From: Curvibacter sp.
GTDB lineage: Bacteria > Pseudomonadota > Gammaproteobacteria > Burkholderiales > Burkholderiaceae_C
Length of the DNA: 40,494 bases
Direction: 5' to 3'
Assembly (NCBI GenBank): GCA_020248905.1
Contig: JADCGR010000001.1
Location: 1-40,494 of the forward strand
Shown here: positions 17,251 to 26,369 of the stretch, piece by piece
Layout: each line of letters starts with the position of its first letter
Numbering within the stretch: position 1 is the first letter of the stretch
Notes under the pieces: model-generated
Databases searched by the model: none
What the model saw: the letters and a program-made list of their open reading frames with translations, nothing else
What the model was told of the DNA's origin: nothing
Made by a program: the position numbers and the translations under genes

Positions 17251-17742
17251 ATGAACGCCATCGAAACCCTGCTCTACGAAATCACGCGTCTCTTTCTCAA
17301 CCCGGTGCTGATCCTGCTCTGTCTGATGTTCATCTACGCGCTGTTCACCCTGGGCATGCTGCTGCACGACCTGTTGCGCCGCGCCTGGGGCCGGCCGGCG
17401 GGCCTGGCCCTGCAAGCGCATCTGCAGCAGCACCCCGGTCTGAACCAGGACAAGCTGGAGCTGCTGGTGCTGCGCAAGATCGAGCTACAGCGGCTGGTCA
17501 GCCGCATCGCGCCCATGCTGGGTCTGGTGGCCACGATGATCCCCATGGGACCGGCCCTGGTGGCCGTTTCGGCCGGCAACGCCGAGGGCATGGCCCGACA
17601 TCTGGTCGTCGCATTCGCTGCAGTCATCGTGGCCCTGGTGGCGGCATCGATCACCTACGGCGTGCAGACGGTGCGCCGTCGCTGGCTGCTCGAAGAACTG
17701 GCTCAGATCCTGGAGGACCGCGATGCAAGCGCCCGGATCTGA
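17251..17742 (+). CDS. MotA/TolQ/ExbB-type membrane protein (HmuU-like)
   Basis: 163 residues. Three hydrophobic segments: about 15-38 (FLNPVLILLCLMFIYALFTL), 85-108 (IAPMLGLVATMIPMGPALVAV) and 118-140 (HLVVAFAAVIVALVAASITYGV). The second carries the GLVATMIPMGPAL pattern of the TolQ/ExbB proton-channel core. It is shorter than ExbB. It starts 16 bases after the CobN-like gene and overlaps the DUF2149 gene by 20 bases. Together with DUF2149 it probably forms an ExbB-ExbD-like motor that energises this system's receptor or chelatase. Confidence 0.82.
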   Translation: MNAIETLLYEITRLFLNPVLILLCLMFIYALFTLGMLLHDLLRRAWGRPAGLALQAHLQQHPGLNQDKLELLVLRKIELQRLVSRIAPMLGLVATMIPMGPALVAVSAGNAEGMARHLVVAFAAVIVALVAASITYGVQTVRRRWLLEELAQILEDRDASARI

Positions 17743-18124
17743 GCCCCAAGCCCTGTACCCCGCCCCGCGCCGCCTGCGCCTCAACGTGCTGGACGACGAC
17801 GATGCGGACGATCCCATCCTCAGCGTGGTCAACATCGTCGACGTCTTTCTGGTCATCATCGCCGTGCTGCTGATCGCCGTGATCGAGAACCCGCTCAACC
17901 CTTTTTCCACCGATCACACCATCGTGATCAGGAACCCGGGGCAACCGAACATGAGCATGGTCGTCAAGGAAGGGCAGGAGCTGAAACAGTACAAATCCTC
18001 CGGCCAGATCGGCGAAGGCCAGGGTCGCAAGGCCGGCACGGCCTACCAGCTGCAAAACGGCACTATGGTCTACGTACCGGAAGCCGCCGAAGGCACGCGG
18101 GCGCCTCCCGCCGCCTCACGCTGA
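17723..18124 (+). CDS. DUF2149 protein (HmuV-like, ExbD-like topology)
   Basis: 133 residues. A short N-terminal cytoplasmic part with an acidic run ([21 protein letters not shown]) leads into one membrane helix ([21 protein letters not shown]) and a periplasmic tail with [18 protein letters not shown]. The acidic residue before or in the helix and single-span layout resemble ExbD/TolR. The ATG at 17723 has GGAGG six bases upstream and lies inside the end of the previous gene, so translation is coupled. It is last in the operon, converging on msrA. Confidence 0.85.
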   Translation: MQAPGSEPQALYPAPRRLRLNVLDDDDADDPILSVVNIVDVFLVIIAVLLIAVIENPLNPFSTDHTIVIRNPGQPNMSMVVKEGQELKQYKSSGQIGEGQGRKAGTAYQLQNGTMVYVPEAAEGTRAPPAASR

Positions 18125-18131
18125 GTGCGGA

Positions 18132-18680
18132 TCACGCCTGGGGTTTGAGCAGCGCCGCAAACTGCTGGCGGAACTTCGCCACCTTGGGGCCGACCACATA
18201 GGCACAGTAGCCCTGGCCGGGGTGCTGCGCGAAATAGTCCTGGTGGTAGTCCTCGGCCGGCCAGTAATTGGCCAACGGCAGCACCTCGGTCACGATGGGA
18301 GCGTCGAAGATCGCGCCCTGTTCCAGTTCGTCGATCAGCAGCCTGGCTTCCTGTTCCTGGGCCGGGGTCGTGTAGTACACCCCACTGCGGTACTGGGTGC
18401 CCACGTCGTTGCCCTGGCGGTTGAGCGTGGTCGGGTCGTGGATGGCGAAGAAGATGCCCAGAAGCTGGCGCACGCTCACCTGCTGCGGGTCGTAGACCAG
18501 GCGGACCACCTCGTTATGGCCGGTCGTGCCGGTGCAGACCTGCTCGTAGCTGGGCCGCTCCACATGCCCGTTGCTGTAGCCGCTCTGCACATCTACAACA
18601 CCGCGGACACGGTCGAAGACGGCCTCAGTGCACCAGAAGCAGCCGCCGCCGAGAACGAGGAAGGGAAGGTCGTGGGACAT
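18132..18680 (-). CDS. msrA: Peptide methionine-S-sulfoxide reductase
   Basis: 182 residues from the ATG at 18680 ([17 protein letters not shown]). The [10 protein letters not shown] motif carries the catalytic cysteine; [40 protein letters not shown] and the C-terminal [11 protein letters not shown] with a resolving cysteine complete the family pattern. It repairs oxidised methionine. A longer in-frame reading upstream runs into the divergent regulator gene and is an artefact; a second ATG at 18710 is possible. It is divergent from the TetR gene with 171 bases between starts. Confidence 0.96.
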   Translation of the reverse strand: MSHDLPFLVLGGGCFWCTEAVFDRVRGVVDVQSGYSNGHVERPSYEQVCTGTTGHNEVVRLVYDPQQVSVRQLLGIFFAIHDPTTLNRQGNDVGTQYRSGVYYTTPAQEQEARLLIDELEQGAIFDAPIVTEVLPLANYWPAEDYHQDYFAQHPGQGYCAYVVGPKVAKFRQQFAALLKPQA

Positions 18681-18788
18681 GGGATAGTGTTCGCTCTGAG
18701 GAACCTGCATCTTAATCAGGCCCGCGCCCTCTACCCCGCCTTCACCTTTCTTGGGCCGCAGGCTTGCATGGGCAAGGCAGGATGCGGC

Positions 18789-18817
18789 TTGACGGACCCG
18801 CGGCTGCGGGATTACAT
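18789..18817 (+). promoter_or_regulatory. Candidate promoter of the TetR-RND operon
   Basis: TTGACG at 18789-18794 is a good -35 match. After 17 bases TTACAT at 18812-18817 is a modest -10 match. It points at the TetR gene, starting at 18852, and abuts the dyad at 18817-18838. Confidence 0.4.
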
Positions 18818-18838
18818 TAATAACCCGCCAGTCATTAA
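18817..18838. promoter_or_regulatory. Candidate TetR-family operator
   Basis: A 22-base dyad: TTAATAAC, six bases, GTCATTAA, with one mismatch in eight. It lies just downstream of the candidate -10 and 13 bases before the regulator's ATG, where a bound repressor would block its own operon. Its AT-rich arms stand out from the GC-rich flanks. Confidence 0.5.
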
Positions 18839-18851
18839 AATCCACCGCGCC

Positions 18852-19547
18852 ATGATTACCAAGCTGTTCGCCGAAAGCTGCGCCAAGGCGCAGGCCAAGC
18901 GCGAGCGGCGCAAGGAGGCGCGGCCAGGCGAACTGCTGGCGGCGGCGCTGGAGTTGTTCGTCGAGAAAGGCTACGCCGCCACACGCGCCGATGAAGTGGC
19001 CCGCCGCGCCGGGGTGTCCAAAGGCACGCTGTTTCTCTACTTCGCGACCAAGGAAGACCTGTTCAAGGCCGTGGTTCGCGAGAACATCGCCGGGCGCTTC
19101 GCCGAGTGGAACACCGAGTTCGAGACTTTTGAGGGCACCACGCCCGAGATGCTGCACTACGCCCTGATGACATGGTGGGAGCGCATCGGCAAGACACCAG
19201 CCGCAGGCATCACCAAGCTCATGATGAGCGAGGCGGTCAATTTTCCCGAGCTCGCAGCCTTCTACCAGCAGGAGGTGATCGGCCCCGGGCACGCACTGAT
19301 CCGGCGCATCCTGCAGCGCGGCGTGGACCGCAAGGAGTTCCGTGCGATGGATCTGGACCTGTCGGTCTACGCCGTGCTCACACCGATGATCTTCCTGATG
19401 TCCTGGCGGCATTCGTTCGGCGCTTGCGCCAGCGCGGCTGACGAACTGGACCCTGAAAAGTACCTGGAGATGCAATGCGGGATCTTGCTCCACGGCCTGT
19501 GTCGGCCGGACGGCCAGGGCGCGCTGCCCCCGAACCGAAAGAGCTGA
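18852..19547 (+). CDS. TetR/AcrR family regulator
   Basis: 231 residues from the ATG at 18852 ([14 protein letters not shown]); the longer open frame upstream runs antisense through msrA and is rejected. The helix-turn-helix is at about residues 40-75: [41 protein letters not shown]. The C-terminal ligand domain has [23 protein letters not shown]. It begins a three-gene operon with an RND adaptor 4 bases downstream and an RND pump after that, so it most likely represses efflux until an inducer binds. A dyad overlaps its promoter region. The inducer is unknown. Confidence 0.92.
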   Translation: MITKLFAESCAKAQAKRERRKEARPGELLAAALELFVEKGYAATRADEVARRAGVSKGTLFLYFATKEDLFKAVVRENIAGRFAEWNTEFETFEGTTPEMLHYALMTWWERIGKTPAAGITKLMMSEAVNFPELAAFYQQEVIGPGHALIRRILQRGVDRKEFRAMDLDLSVYAVLTPMIFLMSWRHSFGACASAADELDPEKYLEMQCGILLHGLCRPDGQGALPPNRKS

Positions 19548-19551
19548 GACG

Positions 19552-20679
19552 ATGAAACGCTGGATGATGTGGGCCCTGGCGGCCGTGGTGATGGTCCTGC
19601 TGGCGCTGGGCGTGTTGCGCGCCCTGGGTGCGCGCAAGGCCCAGCAGGCGGCTGTGGCCGAGCAGACCGCGCGCAGCGCCCAGGCCGTGGTCGAACTTGC
19701 CGCGAGTGACTACTTTGCCCTGCAGGAGCAGGAGTTGCAGGGCGGCCTGCCCGTATCGGGCACGCTGCGGGCCGCCAACACCGCCTTTGTGAAGGCCCGT
19801 GTGGCCGGAGAACTGCAGGGCCTGGCCGTACGGGAAGGCGATGCCGTGAAGTCCGGCCAGGTCATCGCGCGCATCGAACCTTCGGAATACGACGCGCGGC
19901 TGCGCCAGGCCCAGCTACAGGCCGATGCGGCCAAGGCGCAGATCGATATCGCGCTGCGCCAGTACGACAACAACAAGGCCCTGGTGGATCAGGGCTTCAT
20001 CTCCAGGACTGCGCTGGACACCTCGCTGGCCAACCTCCATGCGGCGCGCGCCAGCCATGAGGCGGCCATGGCCGCCGCCGACGTGGCGCGCAAAAGCGCC
20101 TCCGACACCGTGCTGCGCACGCCCATGAGCGGCCTGGTCTCCCAGCGCCTGGCCCAGCCGGGCGAACGCGTGGCCGTGGACACCCGCATCGTCGAGATCG
20201 TGGATCTCTCGCGCATGGAGATCGAGGCCGCCCTCAGTGCCACGGACTCGGTGGGCGTGCGCTTGGGCCAGCGCGCGGAGCTGCACGTCGAAGGCTTCGA
20301 CAAACCGTTGAGCGCCCGCGTGGCGCGCATCAACCCGAGCACCCAGGCCGGCAGCCGCAGCGTGCTGGTCTACCTGCAGCTGCAAGCCACCCCGGGCCTG
20401 CGTCAGGGTCTCTTCGTACAAGGTTCGCTGGGCACCGGCAGCATCAGGGCGCTGGCTGTACCGCTGGAGGCGGTGCGCACCGACAAGCCCCAGCCCTATC
20501 TGCAGGTGCTGCAAGGCGATCAGATCCGCCACGTCAGCGTCACGCTGGGGGCGCGTGGTCAGGCCAACGGCAGCGAACGGGTCGCTGTCAGCGGCCTGAC
20601 CGCCGGCAGCCTGGTGCTGGCGGGCGCCGTCGGCCCGCTGCGCGAAGGAACGCAGGTGAAGCTGGCCGCCCAGCGTTGA
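19552..20679 (+). CDS. RND efflux periplasmic adaptor (membrane fusion protein)
   Basis: 375 residues. An N-terminal membrane anchor (MMWALAAVVMVLLALGVLRAL) is followed by the lipoyl half GTLRAANTAFVKARVAGELQGLAVREGDAVKSGQ, an alpha-hairpin region at about 110-185, the second half LRTPMSGLVSQRLAQPGERV and beta-barrel segments with RVARINPSTQAGSRSVLVYL. It bridges the inner-membrane RND pump and an outer-membrane channel. The operon has no dedicated channel gene; the TolC-like gene 4 kb downstream is a possible partner. Confidence 0.93.
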   Translation: MKRWMMWALAAVVMVLLALGVLRALGARKAQQAAVAEQTARSAQAVVELAASDYFALQEQELQGGLPVSGTLRAANTAFVKARVAGELQGLAVREGDAVKSGQVIARIEPSEYDARLRQAQLQADAAKAQIDIALRQYDNNKALVDQGFISRTALDTSLANLHAARASHEAAMAAADVARKSASDTVLRTPMSGLVSQRLAQPGERVAVDTRIVEIVDLSRMEIEAALSATDSVGVRLGQRAELHVEGFDKPLSARVARINPSTQAGSRSVLVYLQLQATPGLRQGLFVQGSLGTGSIRALAVPLEAVRTDKPQPYLQVLQGDQIRHVSVTLGARGQANGSERVAVSGLTAGSLVLAGAVGPLREGTQVKLAAQR

Positions 20680-20736
20680 ACGGCCAGCACCGGCAGCCCC
20701 CACGCACAAAGCACAACGCCGAACAGTCAACGTCTC

Positions 20737-23700
20737 ATGTGGTTCACCCGCGTCAGCCTCCAGAACCCGGTCTTTGCCACGATGGTCATGCTGGCCTTCG
20801 TGGTGCTGGGCCTCTTCTCCTACCAGCGCCTGCAGGTCGACCAGTTCCCCAACGTCGACTTCCCCGTGGTCGTGGTCAGTACCGAGTATCCGGGCGCCTC
20901 GCCCGAGATCGTGGAGTACGAGGTCACCAAGAAGATCGAGGAGGGCGTCAACTCGATTGCCGGCATCAACGCCCTGACCTCGCGCAGCTACGAGAACCAG
21001 TCGCTGGTGATCATCGAGTTCCAGCTCCACATCGATGGCCGCAAGGCCGCCGAGGACGTGCGCGAGAAGGTGGCTTCGATCCGCCCCAGTCTGCGCACCG
21101 AAGTCAAGGAGCCGCGCGTGCTGCGCTTCGATCCGGCCAGCCGCGCGATCTGGTCGCTGGCCGTTCTTCCGGCCGAGGGCACGGAGAGAGCCCCCTCAGC
21201 GGTGGAGCTCACCAGCTGGGCGGACCAGGTGCTCAAGAAGCGGCTGGAGAACGTGCGTGGCGTGGGCGCGGTCAATCTGGTGGGCGCGACCAAGCGCGAG
21301 ATCAACCTGTACCTGCGGCCTGAGGCACTCGAGGCCTATGGCGTGACGCCGGCACAGGTCGTGGCGGCAGTCCAGAGCGAGAACCAGGACCTGCCGGTGG
21401 GCGCCGTGCGCTCCAGCAGCCGCGAGCTGGCGGTGCAGATCGACGCGCGCATGCAGCGCCCGGAGGATTTCGGCCGCATCATCGTCACCCGCAAGGGCAA
21501 CACACCCATCCGGCTGTCCCAGCTGGCCACCATCGAGGACGGGCCGCAGGAGACAGAGACCCTGGCGCTCTACGAAGGCCAGCGCACCCTGTTGCTGACG
21601 GTGCAGAAGGCGCAGGACGAGAACACCATCGCCGTGATCGACGGCCTGACACGCACCGTCGCCGAGCTGAAGGGCCAGCTGCCACCGGGCGTGCGGCTCG
21701 AACCGATCCAGGACGGCTCGCGCCCGATCCGCGTGGCGGTGGACAACGTGCGCCGCACGCTGATCGAGGGAGCCATCCTCACGGTGCTCATCGTCTTCCT
21801 GTTCCTCAATTCCTGGCGCTCCACCGTCATCACGGGCCTGACGCTGCCGATCGCGCTCATCGGCACTTTCCTCTTCATGCACTGGTTCGGCTTCACCATC
21901 AACATGATCACGCTCATGGCGCTGTCGCTGTGCGTCGGCCTGCTGATCGACGATGCCATCGTGGTGCGCGAAAACATCGTGCGGCACGTGCAGATGGGCA
22001 AGCCCCCCTACCAGGCCTCGCTCGACGGCACGCAGGAAATCGGCCTGGCCGTGCTGGCCACCACCTTCTCCATCGTGGCGGTGTTCCTGCCCATCGGCTT
22101 CATGGGCGGCATCATCGGCAAGTTCTTCCACGAGTTCGGCATCACCATCGTCGCGGCGGTGCTGATCTCGATGTTCGTGAGCTTCACGCTGGACCCTATG
22201 CTGTCCTCGGTCTGGCACGACCCGACCATCCACGCCCATGGGCAGAAGACGACCCCCGTGACCTTCTACGACCGGACGATCGGCCGCGTCACCGCCTGGT
22301 TCGAGCAGGCCACCGACAGGCTGGCCGACGCCTACCAGGCCATCCTGCGCTGGTCGCTTGTGCACAAACTGAAGACACTGGCACTGGCCTTGGGCATCTT
22401 CGTGCTGAGCATTGTGATGGTGCCCCTGCTGGGCACCGAGTTCGTGCCCAAGGCCGACTTTTCGGAAACCAGCGTCAGTTTCTACACCCCTGTGGGTTCG
22501 TCCATCGAAACCACCGAAGCGCGGGCGCAACAGGTGCAGGGCATCCTGCGCTCGTTCCCGGAGGTGCGCTACACGCTGGCCACCCTGAACACGGGCAACG
22601 CCCAGGGCAAGAACTACGCCAGCCTCTATGTCCGCCTGGTCGACCGCAAGGACCGCAGCCGCAGCGTCGACCAGATCTCTGCCGCCCTGCGCGAACGCCT
22701 GCGCCAGGTGCCGGGCATCACCGTCACCCACGTGGGCCTGCTCGACCCGGTGGGCGGGCAGAAGCAGATCGAGTTCTCGCTCCAGGGCAGCGACCAGAAG
22801 GAGCTGGAGCGTCTGAGCCTGCAGGTGATGGAGCGCATCCGGACCATCCGCGGCCTGGTGGACCTGGACTCCAGCGTGAAGCCGGGCAAGCCCACGATCG
22901 CCGTGCAGGTCAACCGCGAGGCTGCGGCCGACCTGGGCCTGAACGTGAACCAGATCGCTGCCGGCCTGCGCACGCTGATCGCGGGCCAGACGGTGGGCAA
23001 CTGGCGTGCCAGCGACGACCAGACCTATGACGTCAAGGTCAGGCTGGCGCCCGCAGCGCGCAACACCATGAGCGACCTGGAGCGCCTGCCGTTTGCGCTG
23101 GGCAACAACAGCGACGGCAGCTCGCGCGTGATCCGCCTCAACCAGGTCGCCAGCCTGTCGGCGGACACGGGCTCGAACCAGATCAACCGGCGCGACCTCA
23201 TGCGCGAGGTGGCCATCAATGCCAACGTCTACAACCGCTCGGCCGGCGAAGTCTCGGCCGACATCCGCAAGGCGCTCGACGGTGTGAGCTTTCCGCCCGG
23301 CTACCGCTACCAGTTTGGTGGCTCCACGAAGAACATGCAGGAGTCCTTCGGCTACGCCATCTCGGCGCTGGCCATGGCCATCATCTTCATCTACATGATC
23401 CTGGCCAGCCAGTTCAAGAGCTTCCTCCAGCCACTGACCCTGATGACCTCGCTGCCGCTCACGCTCATCGGGGTGGTGCTGGCGCTGCTGATGTTCCGCT
23501 CCACCCTGTCCATGTTCTCCATCATCGGCGTGGTCATGCTCATGGGACTGGTGACCAAGAACGCGATCTTGCTGGTGGACTTTGCCATCCGCGCGCGCGA
23601 GGAGGGGATGGAGCGAGCCGAGGCCCTGCTGCTGGCCGCCAAGGTGCGGCTGCGCCCCATCCTCATGACCACGCTGGCCATGGTCTTCGGCATGGTGCCG

Positions 23701-23856
23701 CTCGCCTTCGCGCTGACCGAGGGCTCGGAGCAGCGCGCGCCCATGGGCCAGGCGGTGATCGGAGGCGTCATCACCTCCTCGCTGCTCACCCTCGTGGTGG
23801 TGCCGGTGGTCTACTGCTACATGGACGACCTCGTACGCTGGCTGAGGCGGCGCTGA
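20737..23856 (+). CDS. RND efflux transporter, hydrophobe/amphiphile type
   Basis: 1,039 residues, normal for an RND pump. Twelve membrane segments are expected; the N-terminal TM1 is [20 protein letters not shown], followed by [27 protein letters not shown]4 has the proton-relay acidic pair in [16 protein letters not shown] and the conserved [14 protein letters not shown]. Two large periplasmic domains are present and TM10-12 contain [17 protein letters not shown]. It exports drugs, dyes or metabolites by proton antiport. It starts 57 bases after the adaptor. ATG at 20737 fits the short cytoplasmic N-terminus of the family. Confidence 0.95.
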   Translation: MWFTRVSLQNPVFATMVMLAFVVLGLFSYQRLQVDQFPNVDFPVVVVSTEYPGASPEIVEYEVTKKIEEGVNSIAGINALTSRSYENQSLVIIEFQLHIDGRKAAEDVREKVASIRPSLRTEVKEPRVLRFDPASRAIWSLAVLPAEGTERAPSAVELTSWADQVLKKRLENVRGVGAVNLVGATKREINLYLRPEALEAYGVTPAQVVAAVQSENQDLPVGAVRSSSRELAVQIDARMQRPEDFGRIIVTRKGNTPIRLSQLATIEDGPQETETLALYEGQRTLLLTVQKAQDENTIAVIDGLTRTVAELKGQLPPGVRLEPIQDGSRPIRVAVDNVRRTLIEGAILTVLIVFLFLNSWRSTVITGLTLPIALIGTFLFMHWFGFTINMITLMALSLCVGLLIDDAIVVRENIVRHVQMGKPPYQASLDGTQEIGLAVLATTFSIVAVFLPIGFMGGIIGKFFHEFGITIVAAVLISMFVSFTLDPMLSSVWHDPTIHAHGQKTTPVTFYDRTIGRVTAWFEQATDRLADAYQAILRWSLVHKLKTLALALGIFVLSIVMVPLLGTEFVPKADFSETSVSFYTPVGSSIETTEARAQQVQGILRSFPEVRYTLATLNTGNAQGKNYASLYVRLVDRKDRSRSVDQISAALRERLRQVPGITVTHVGLLDPVGGQKQIEFSLQGSDQKELERLSLQVMERIRTIRGLVDLDSSVKPGKPTIAVQVNREAAADLGLNVNQIAAGLRTLIAGQTVGNWRASDDQTYDVKVRLAPAARNTMSDLERLPFALGNNSDGSSRVIRLNQVASLSADTGSNQINRRDLMREVAINANVYNRSAGEVSADIRKALDGVSFPPGYRYQFGGSTKNMQESFGYAISALAMAIIFIYMILASQFKSFLQPLTLMTSLPLTLIGVVLALLMFRSTLSMFSIIGVVMLMGLVTKNAILLVDFAIRAREEGMERAEALLLAAKVRLRPILMTTLAMVFGMVPLAFALTEGSEQRAPMGQAVIGGVITSSLLTLVVVPVVYCYMDDLVRWLRRR

Positions 23857-23878
23857 CAAGGCGGCGCATAGCCCTTGC

Positions 23879-23884
23879 TACAAT
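23879..23884 (+). promoter_or_regulatory. Candidate -10 element before pcm
   Basis: TACAAT at 23879-23884, in the stretch TTGCTACAATTTTCC, is a close match to a sigma-70 -10 box in an otherwise GC-rich gap. CTGACA at 23853-23858 is the nearest -35-like sequence but sits 20 bases upstream, longer than ideal. It would start the pcm-rhodanese-tolC transcript. Confidence 0.4.
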
Positions 23885-23920
23885 TTTCCGGGAACCCGAA
23901 CGATACCGAATGGAGTGTTT

Positions 23921-24586
23921 ATGAATCTCGAACAAGCCCGCTTCAACATGATCGAGCAACAGATCCGGCCATGGAATGTGCTTGACGCCGAGGTTCTGGA
24001 CCTGCTGGGACAGGTGCGGCGCGAGGACTTCGTACCCGCCGCGCACCGGGCCCTGGCTTTTGCGGACCTGGAGCTGCCCTTGCGCGGCAATGGCGAGAAT
24101 GGCCTGTGCATGCTGGCGCCCAAGGTCGAGGCACGCATGCTGCAGGACCTGGCCGTGCAGAAGCACGAGTCGGTGCTGGAGATCGGCTCGGGCTCCGGGT
24201 ACATGGCCGCCCTGCTCGCGCACAAGGCGCAGCGGGTGGTTACACTGGAGATCGACGCCGGCATCGCTGCCCTGGCCCGCAGCAACCTGCAGAAGGCCGG
24301 CATCACCAACGTGGAAGTCCGTCAGGCCGATGGCGCGCGCGGGACGCAGGCAGATGGGCCCTTCGACGTCATCGTCCTCAGCGGCTCGGTCGCCGAGGTC
24401 CCGCACGGCTTGCTGGAGCAACTCAAGGTCGGTGGCCGGCTCATGGCCATCGTCGGCGATGCGCCCGTGATGCGGGCCACACTGATTGAACGCAGCAGCA
24501 CGGTTGAGTACCGCACGCGCCAGGACTGGGACACCCTGGCGCCGCGCCTGCTGAACTTCCCCGAGCACGCCCGCTTCAGCTTCTGA
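23921..24586 (+). CDS. pcm: Protein-L-isoaspartate O-methyltransferase family protein
   Basis: 221 residues from the ATG at 23921, with GGAG five bases upstream. MIEQQIRPWNVLD opens the protein and AMARA-like target loop ML APKVEARMLQ is followed by the SAM-binding motif VLEIGSGSGYMAALLA. VVTLEIDAGIAALAR and FDVIVLSGSVAEVP continue the class I methyltransferase fold. Family members methylate isoaspartyl residues for repair, though several close homologues in Burkholderiales lie beside tolC and may have another target. Rhodanese and a TolC-like gene follow on the same strand. Confidence 0.87.
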   Translation: MNLEQARFNMIEQQIRPWNVLDAEVLDLLGQVRREDFVPAAHRALAFADLELPLRGNGENGLCMLAPKVEARMLQDLAVQKHESVLEIGSGSGYMAALLAHKAQRVVTLEIDAGIAALARSNLQKAGITNVEVRQADGARGTQADGPFDVIVLSGSVAEVPHGLLEQLKVGGRLMAIVGDAPVMRATLIERSSTVEYRTRQDWDTLAPRLLNFPEHARFSF

Positions 24587-24603
24587 CCCCCCCGAGCCTC
24601 ATC

Positions 24604-24948
24604 ATGATCGAGCACATCCACCCCGGTGATCTTGCGCAATGGATCAGCAAAGTCCAGGCCCATGGCCGCCCCGTGGTTCTGGACGTGCGCGAGCCCCACG
24701 AACTGCAGCAGGCCAGCATCCGGCCTGGCGCCGACTACGATCTCGTCACGATCCCCATGGGTGCGATCCCGCCGCGCCTGGGCGAACTCGATCCCGTGCG
24801 ACCGGTGGCCTGCCTGTGCCACCACGGCGGGCGCAGCATGCGCGTCGCCGAGTTCCTGAAACACCACGGCTTCCGGGAGGTGGCCAACATCAGCGGTGGC
24901 ATCAATGCCTGGGCCATCCAGGTCGATCCCACGGTACCGCGCTACTAG
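24604..24948 (+). CDS. Single-domain rhodanese-like protein
   Basis: 114 residues. Rhodanese elements in order: VVLDVREPHELQQASI (residues about 24-39), the substrate loop HIPMG-like TIPMGAIPPRL, the active-site loop CLCHHGGRSMRVAEFL with the catalytic cysteine (about residue 73), and a C-terminal VANISGGINAWAIQVDP. It transfers sulfane sulfur to an acceptor. It is 17 bases after pcm and 59 before the TolC-like gene; this trio recurs in Burkholderiales, but its joint role is unclear. Confidence 0.93.
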   Translation: MIEHIHPGDLAQWISKVQAHGRPVVLDVREPHELQQASIRPGADYDLVTIPMGAIPPRLGELDPVRPVACLCHHGGRSMRVAEFLKHHGFREVANISGGINAWAIQVDPTVPRY

Positions 24949-25007
24949 GGCCGGTCCACGCTGTCTGACCCTGACTTTTCCGTAGACACCCCCGGAGTAC
25001 CCCGACC

Positions 25008-26369
25008 ATGAAGACCTTACGCCTGCTGCCGCTGACCGTTGCCATCAGCGCCGCCCTGGCCTTGCCCGCGCAAGCGCAAAGCCTGCTGGAGCTCTACGAC
25101 GCCGCCCGCAGCTACGACGCAGCCTATCAGTCAGCCCGCGCGCAGTACGAGGCCAACCAGTTCAAAGCGGACCAGGCCAAGGCCGCGCTGCTGCCCACGG
25201 TTAACTTAACGGCCGGCGCGTCATCCTCGCAGCTGCGAACCGAAATCGGCGGCTCGACAACCGAGCGCAGCTTCGACAACCGCAACTTGGGCGTGAGCGC
25301 TACGCAGCCCCTGTACCGTGGCGTCAACATCGCCAACTACCAGCAGGGCGTGCGCCAAAGCGACCTGGCCGAAGCCCAGCTGCTGACCGCAGAGCAGGAC
25401 CTGATCGTGCGTGTGAGCCAAGCCTACTTCGATGTGCTGGCCTCGCAGGACAGCCTGGTCTTTGTGCAGGCCCAGAAGACGGCGGTGGCCGAGCAGCTGG
25501 CCTCCGCCCGTCGCAACTTTGAGGTGGGCACGGCGACCATCACCGACACGCGCGAGGCACAGGCCCGCTTCGATCTGGTCGTCGCCCAGGAGATCGCCGC
25601 TGAGAACGACCTGCGCGTGAAGAAGCTCACGCTAGATCAGCTGGTCGGCAAGCCGGATGCACGTCCCCATCCGCTGGCGGCGGCCAGCGGTCTGCCCAAC
25701 CTGCTGCCCGAGGACGTGAATATCTGGGTCCAGCAGGCGCAGGAGCAGCACCCGGCCATCCGGCAGGCCCGTATTGCGCTTGAGATCGCGAACCTGGAGA
25801 CGGACAAGGCCAAAGCTGGTCACCTTCCGACGCTGGATCTCAATGCAAGCCAGACCGTCAACCGCAACATCAACGGCTCGGTCCTCTCAACGCAGGACTC
25901 GCGCACCACGAACACCACCGTGGGTGTGCAGTTCGTGATGCCCCTTTTCGCGGGCTTTGCCACGCAAAACCGCCTGCGCGAAACCGTGGCCCTGCAGGAG
26001 AAGGCGCGCGCCGATCTGGACGCGGCCCAGCGCAATGTGGCGCAAGGCACCCGGACCGCCTACTACGGCGTGGTCTCGGGCCAGGGCCAGGTGCGCGCCC
26101 TGCAGGCGGCGGAAGCATCGAGTCAGAGCGCGCTCGACGCCAACAAGCTGGGCTACCAGGTTGGTGTGCGCATCAACATCGACGTGCTGAACTCCCAGAG
26201 CCAGCTCTTCCAGACCAAGCGCGATCTGGCCAAGGCACGCTACGACGTGCTGGTCGGCGGCCTCAAGCTGCGCCAGGCCAACGGTACGCTCAAGAGTGAG
26301 GATCTGCAGGGCGTCAACGCCCTGCTCGCTGCGCCGGCTGCACCCGCCGCCAGCCCTCAGGGCAGGTAA
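25008..26369 (+). CDS. tolC: TolC family outer-membrane channel protein
   Basis: 453 residues with a clear signal peptide (LPLTVAISAALALPAQA) and mature start QSLLELYDAARSYDAAYQSARAQYEAN, the TolC opening. Two OEP repeats follow, with LGVSATQPLYRGVN and GVQFVMPLFAGFATQNRLRE at equivalent positions and long heptad-like helices. It forms the trimeric exit duct for RND pumps and type I secretion. The RND operon upstream lacks its own channel gene, and the RTX-type genes near the right edge would also need one; pairing is inference. The 3' end overlaps waaA by 13 bases. Confidence 0.93.
   Translation: MKTLRLLPLTVAISAALALPAQAQSLLELYDAARSYDAAYQSARAQYEANQFKADQAKAALLPTVNLTAGASSSQLRTEIGGSTTERSFDNRNLGVSATQPLYRGVNIANYQQGVRQSDLAEAQLLTAEQDLIVRVSQAYFDVLASQDSLVFVQAQKTAVAEQLASARRNFEVGTATITDTREAQARFDLVVAQEIAAENDLRVKKLTLDQLVGKPDARPHPLAAASGLPNLLPEDVNIWVQQAQEQHPAIRQARIALEIANLETDKAKAGHLPTLDLNASQTVNRNINGSVLSTQDSRTTNTTVGVQFVMPLFAGFATQNRLRETVALQEKARADLDAAQRNVAQGTRTAYYGVVSGQGQVRALQAAEASSQSALDANKLGYQVGVRINIDVLNSQSQLFQTKRDLAKARYDVLVGGLKLRQANGTLKSEDLQGVNALLAAPAAPAASPQGR

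Noticed and set aside
18222-18851. N-terminal extension of the TetR regulator
   Set aside because: It runs antisense through msrA; the helix-turn-helix protein starts naturally at 18852.
21196-23859. 887-codon open frame on the minus strand
   Set aside because: Antisense to the RND pump; composition is rich in His, Arg, Gln and Asp, as expected of a shadow frame.
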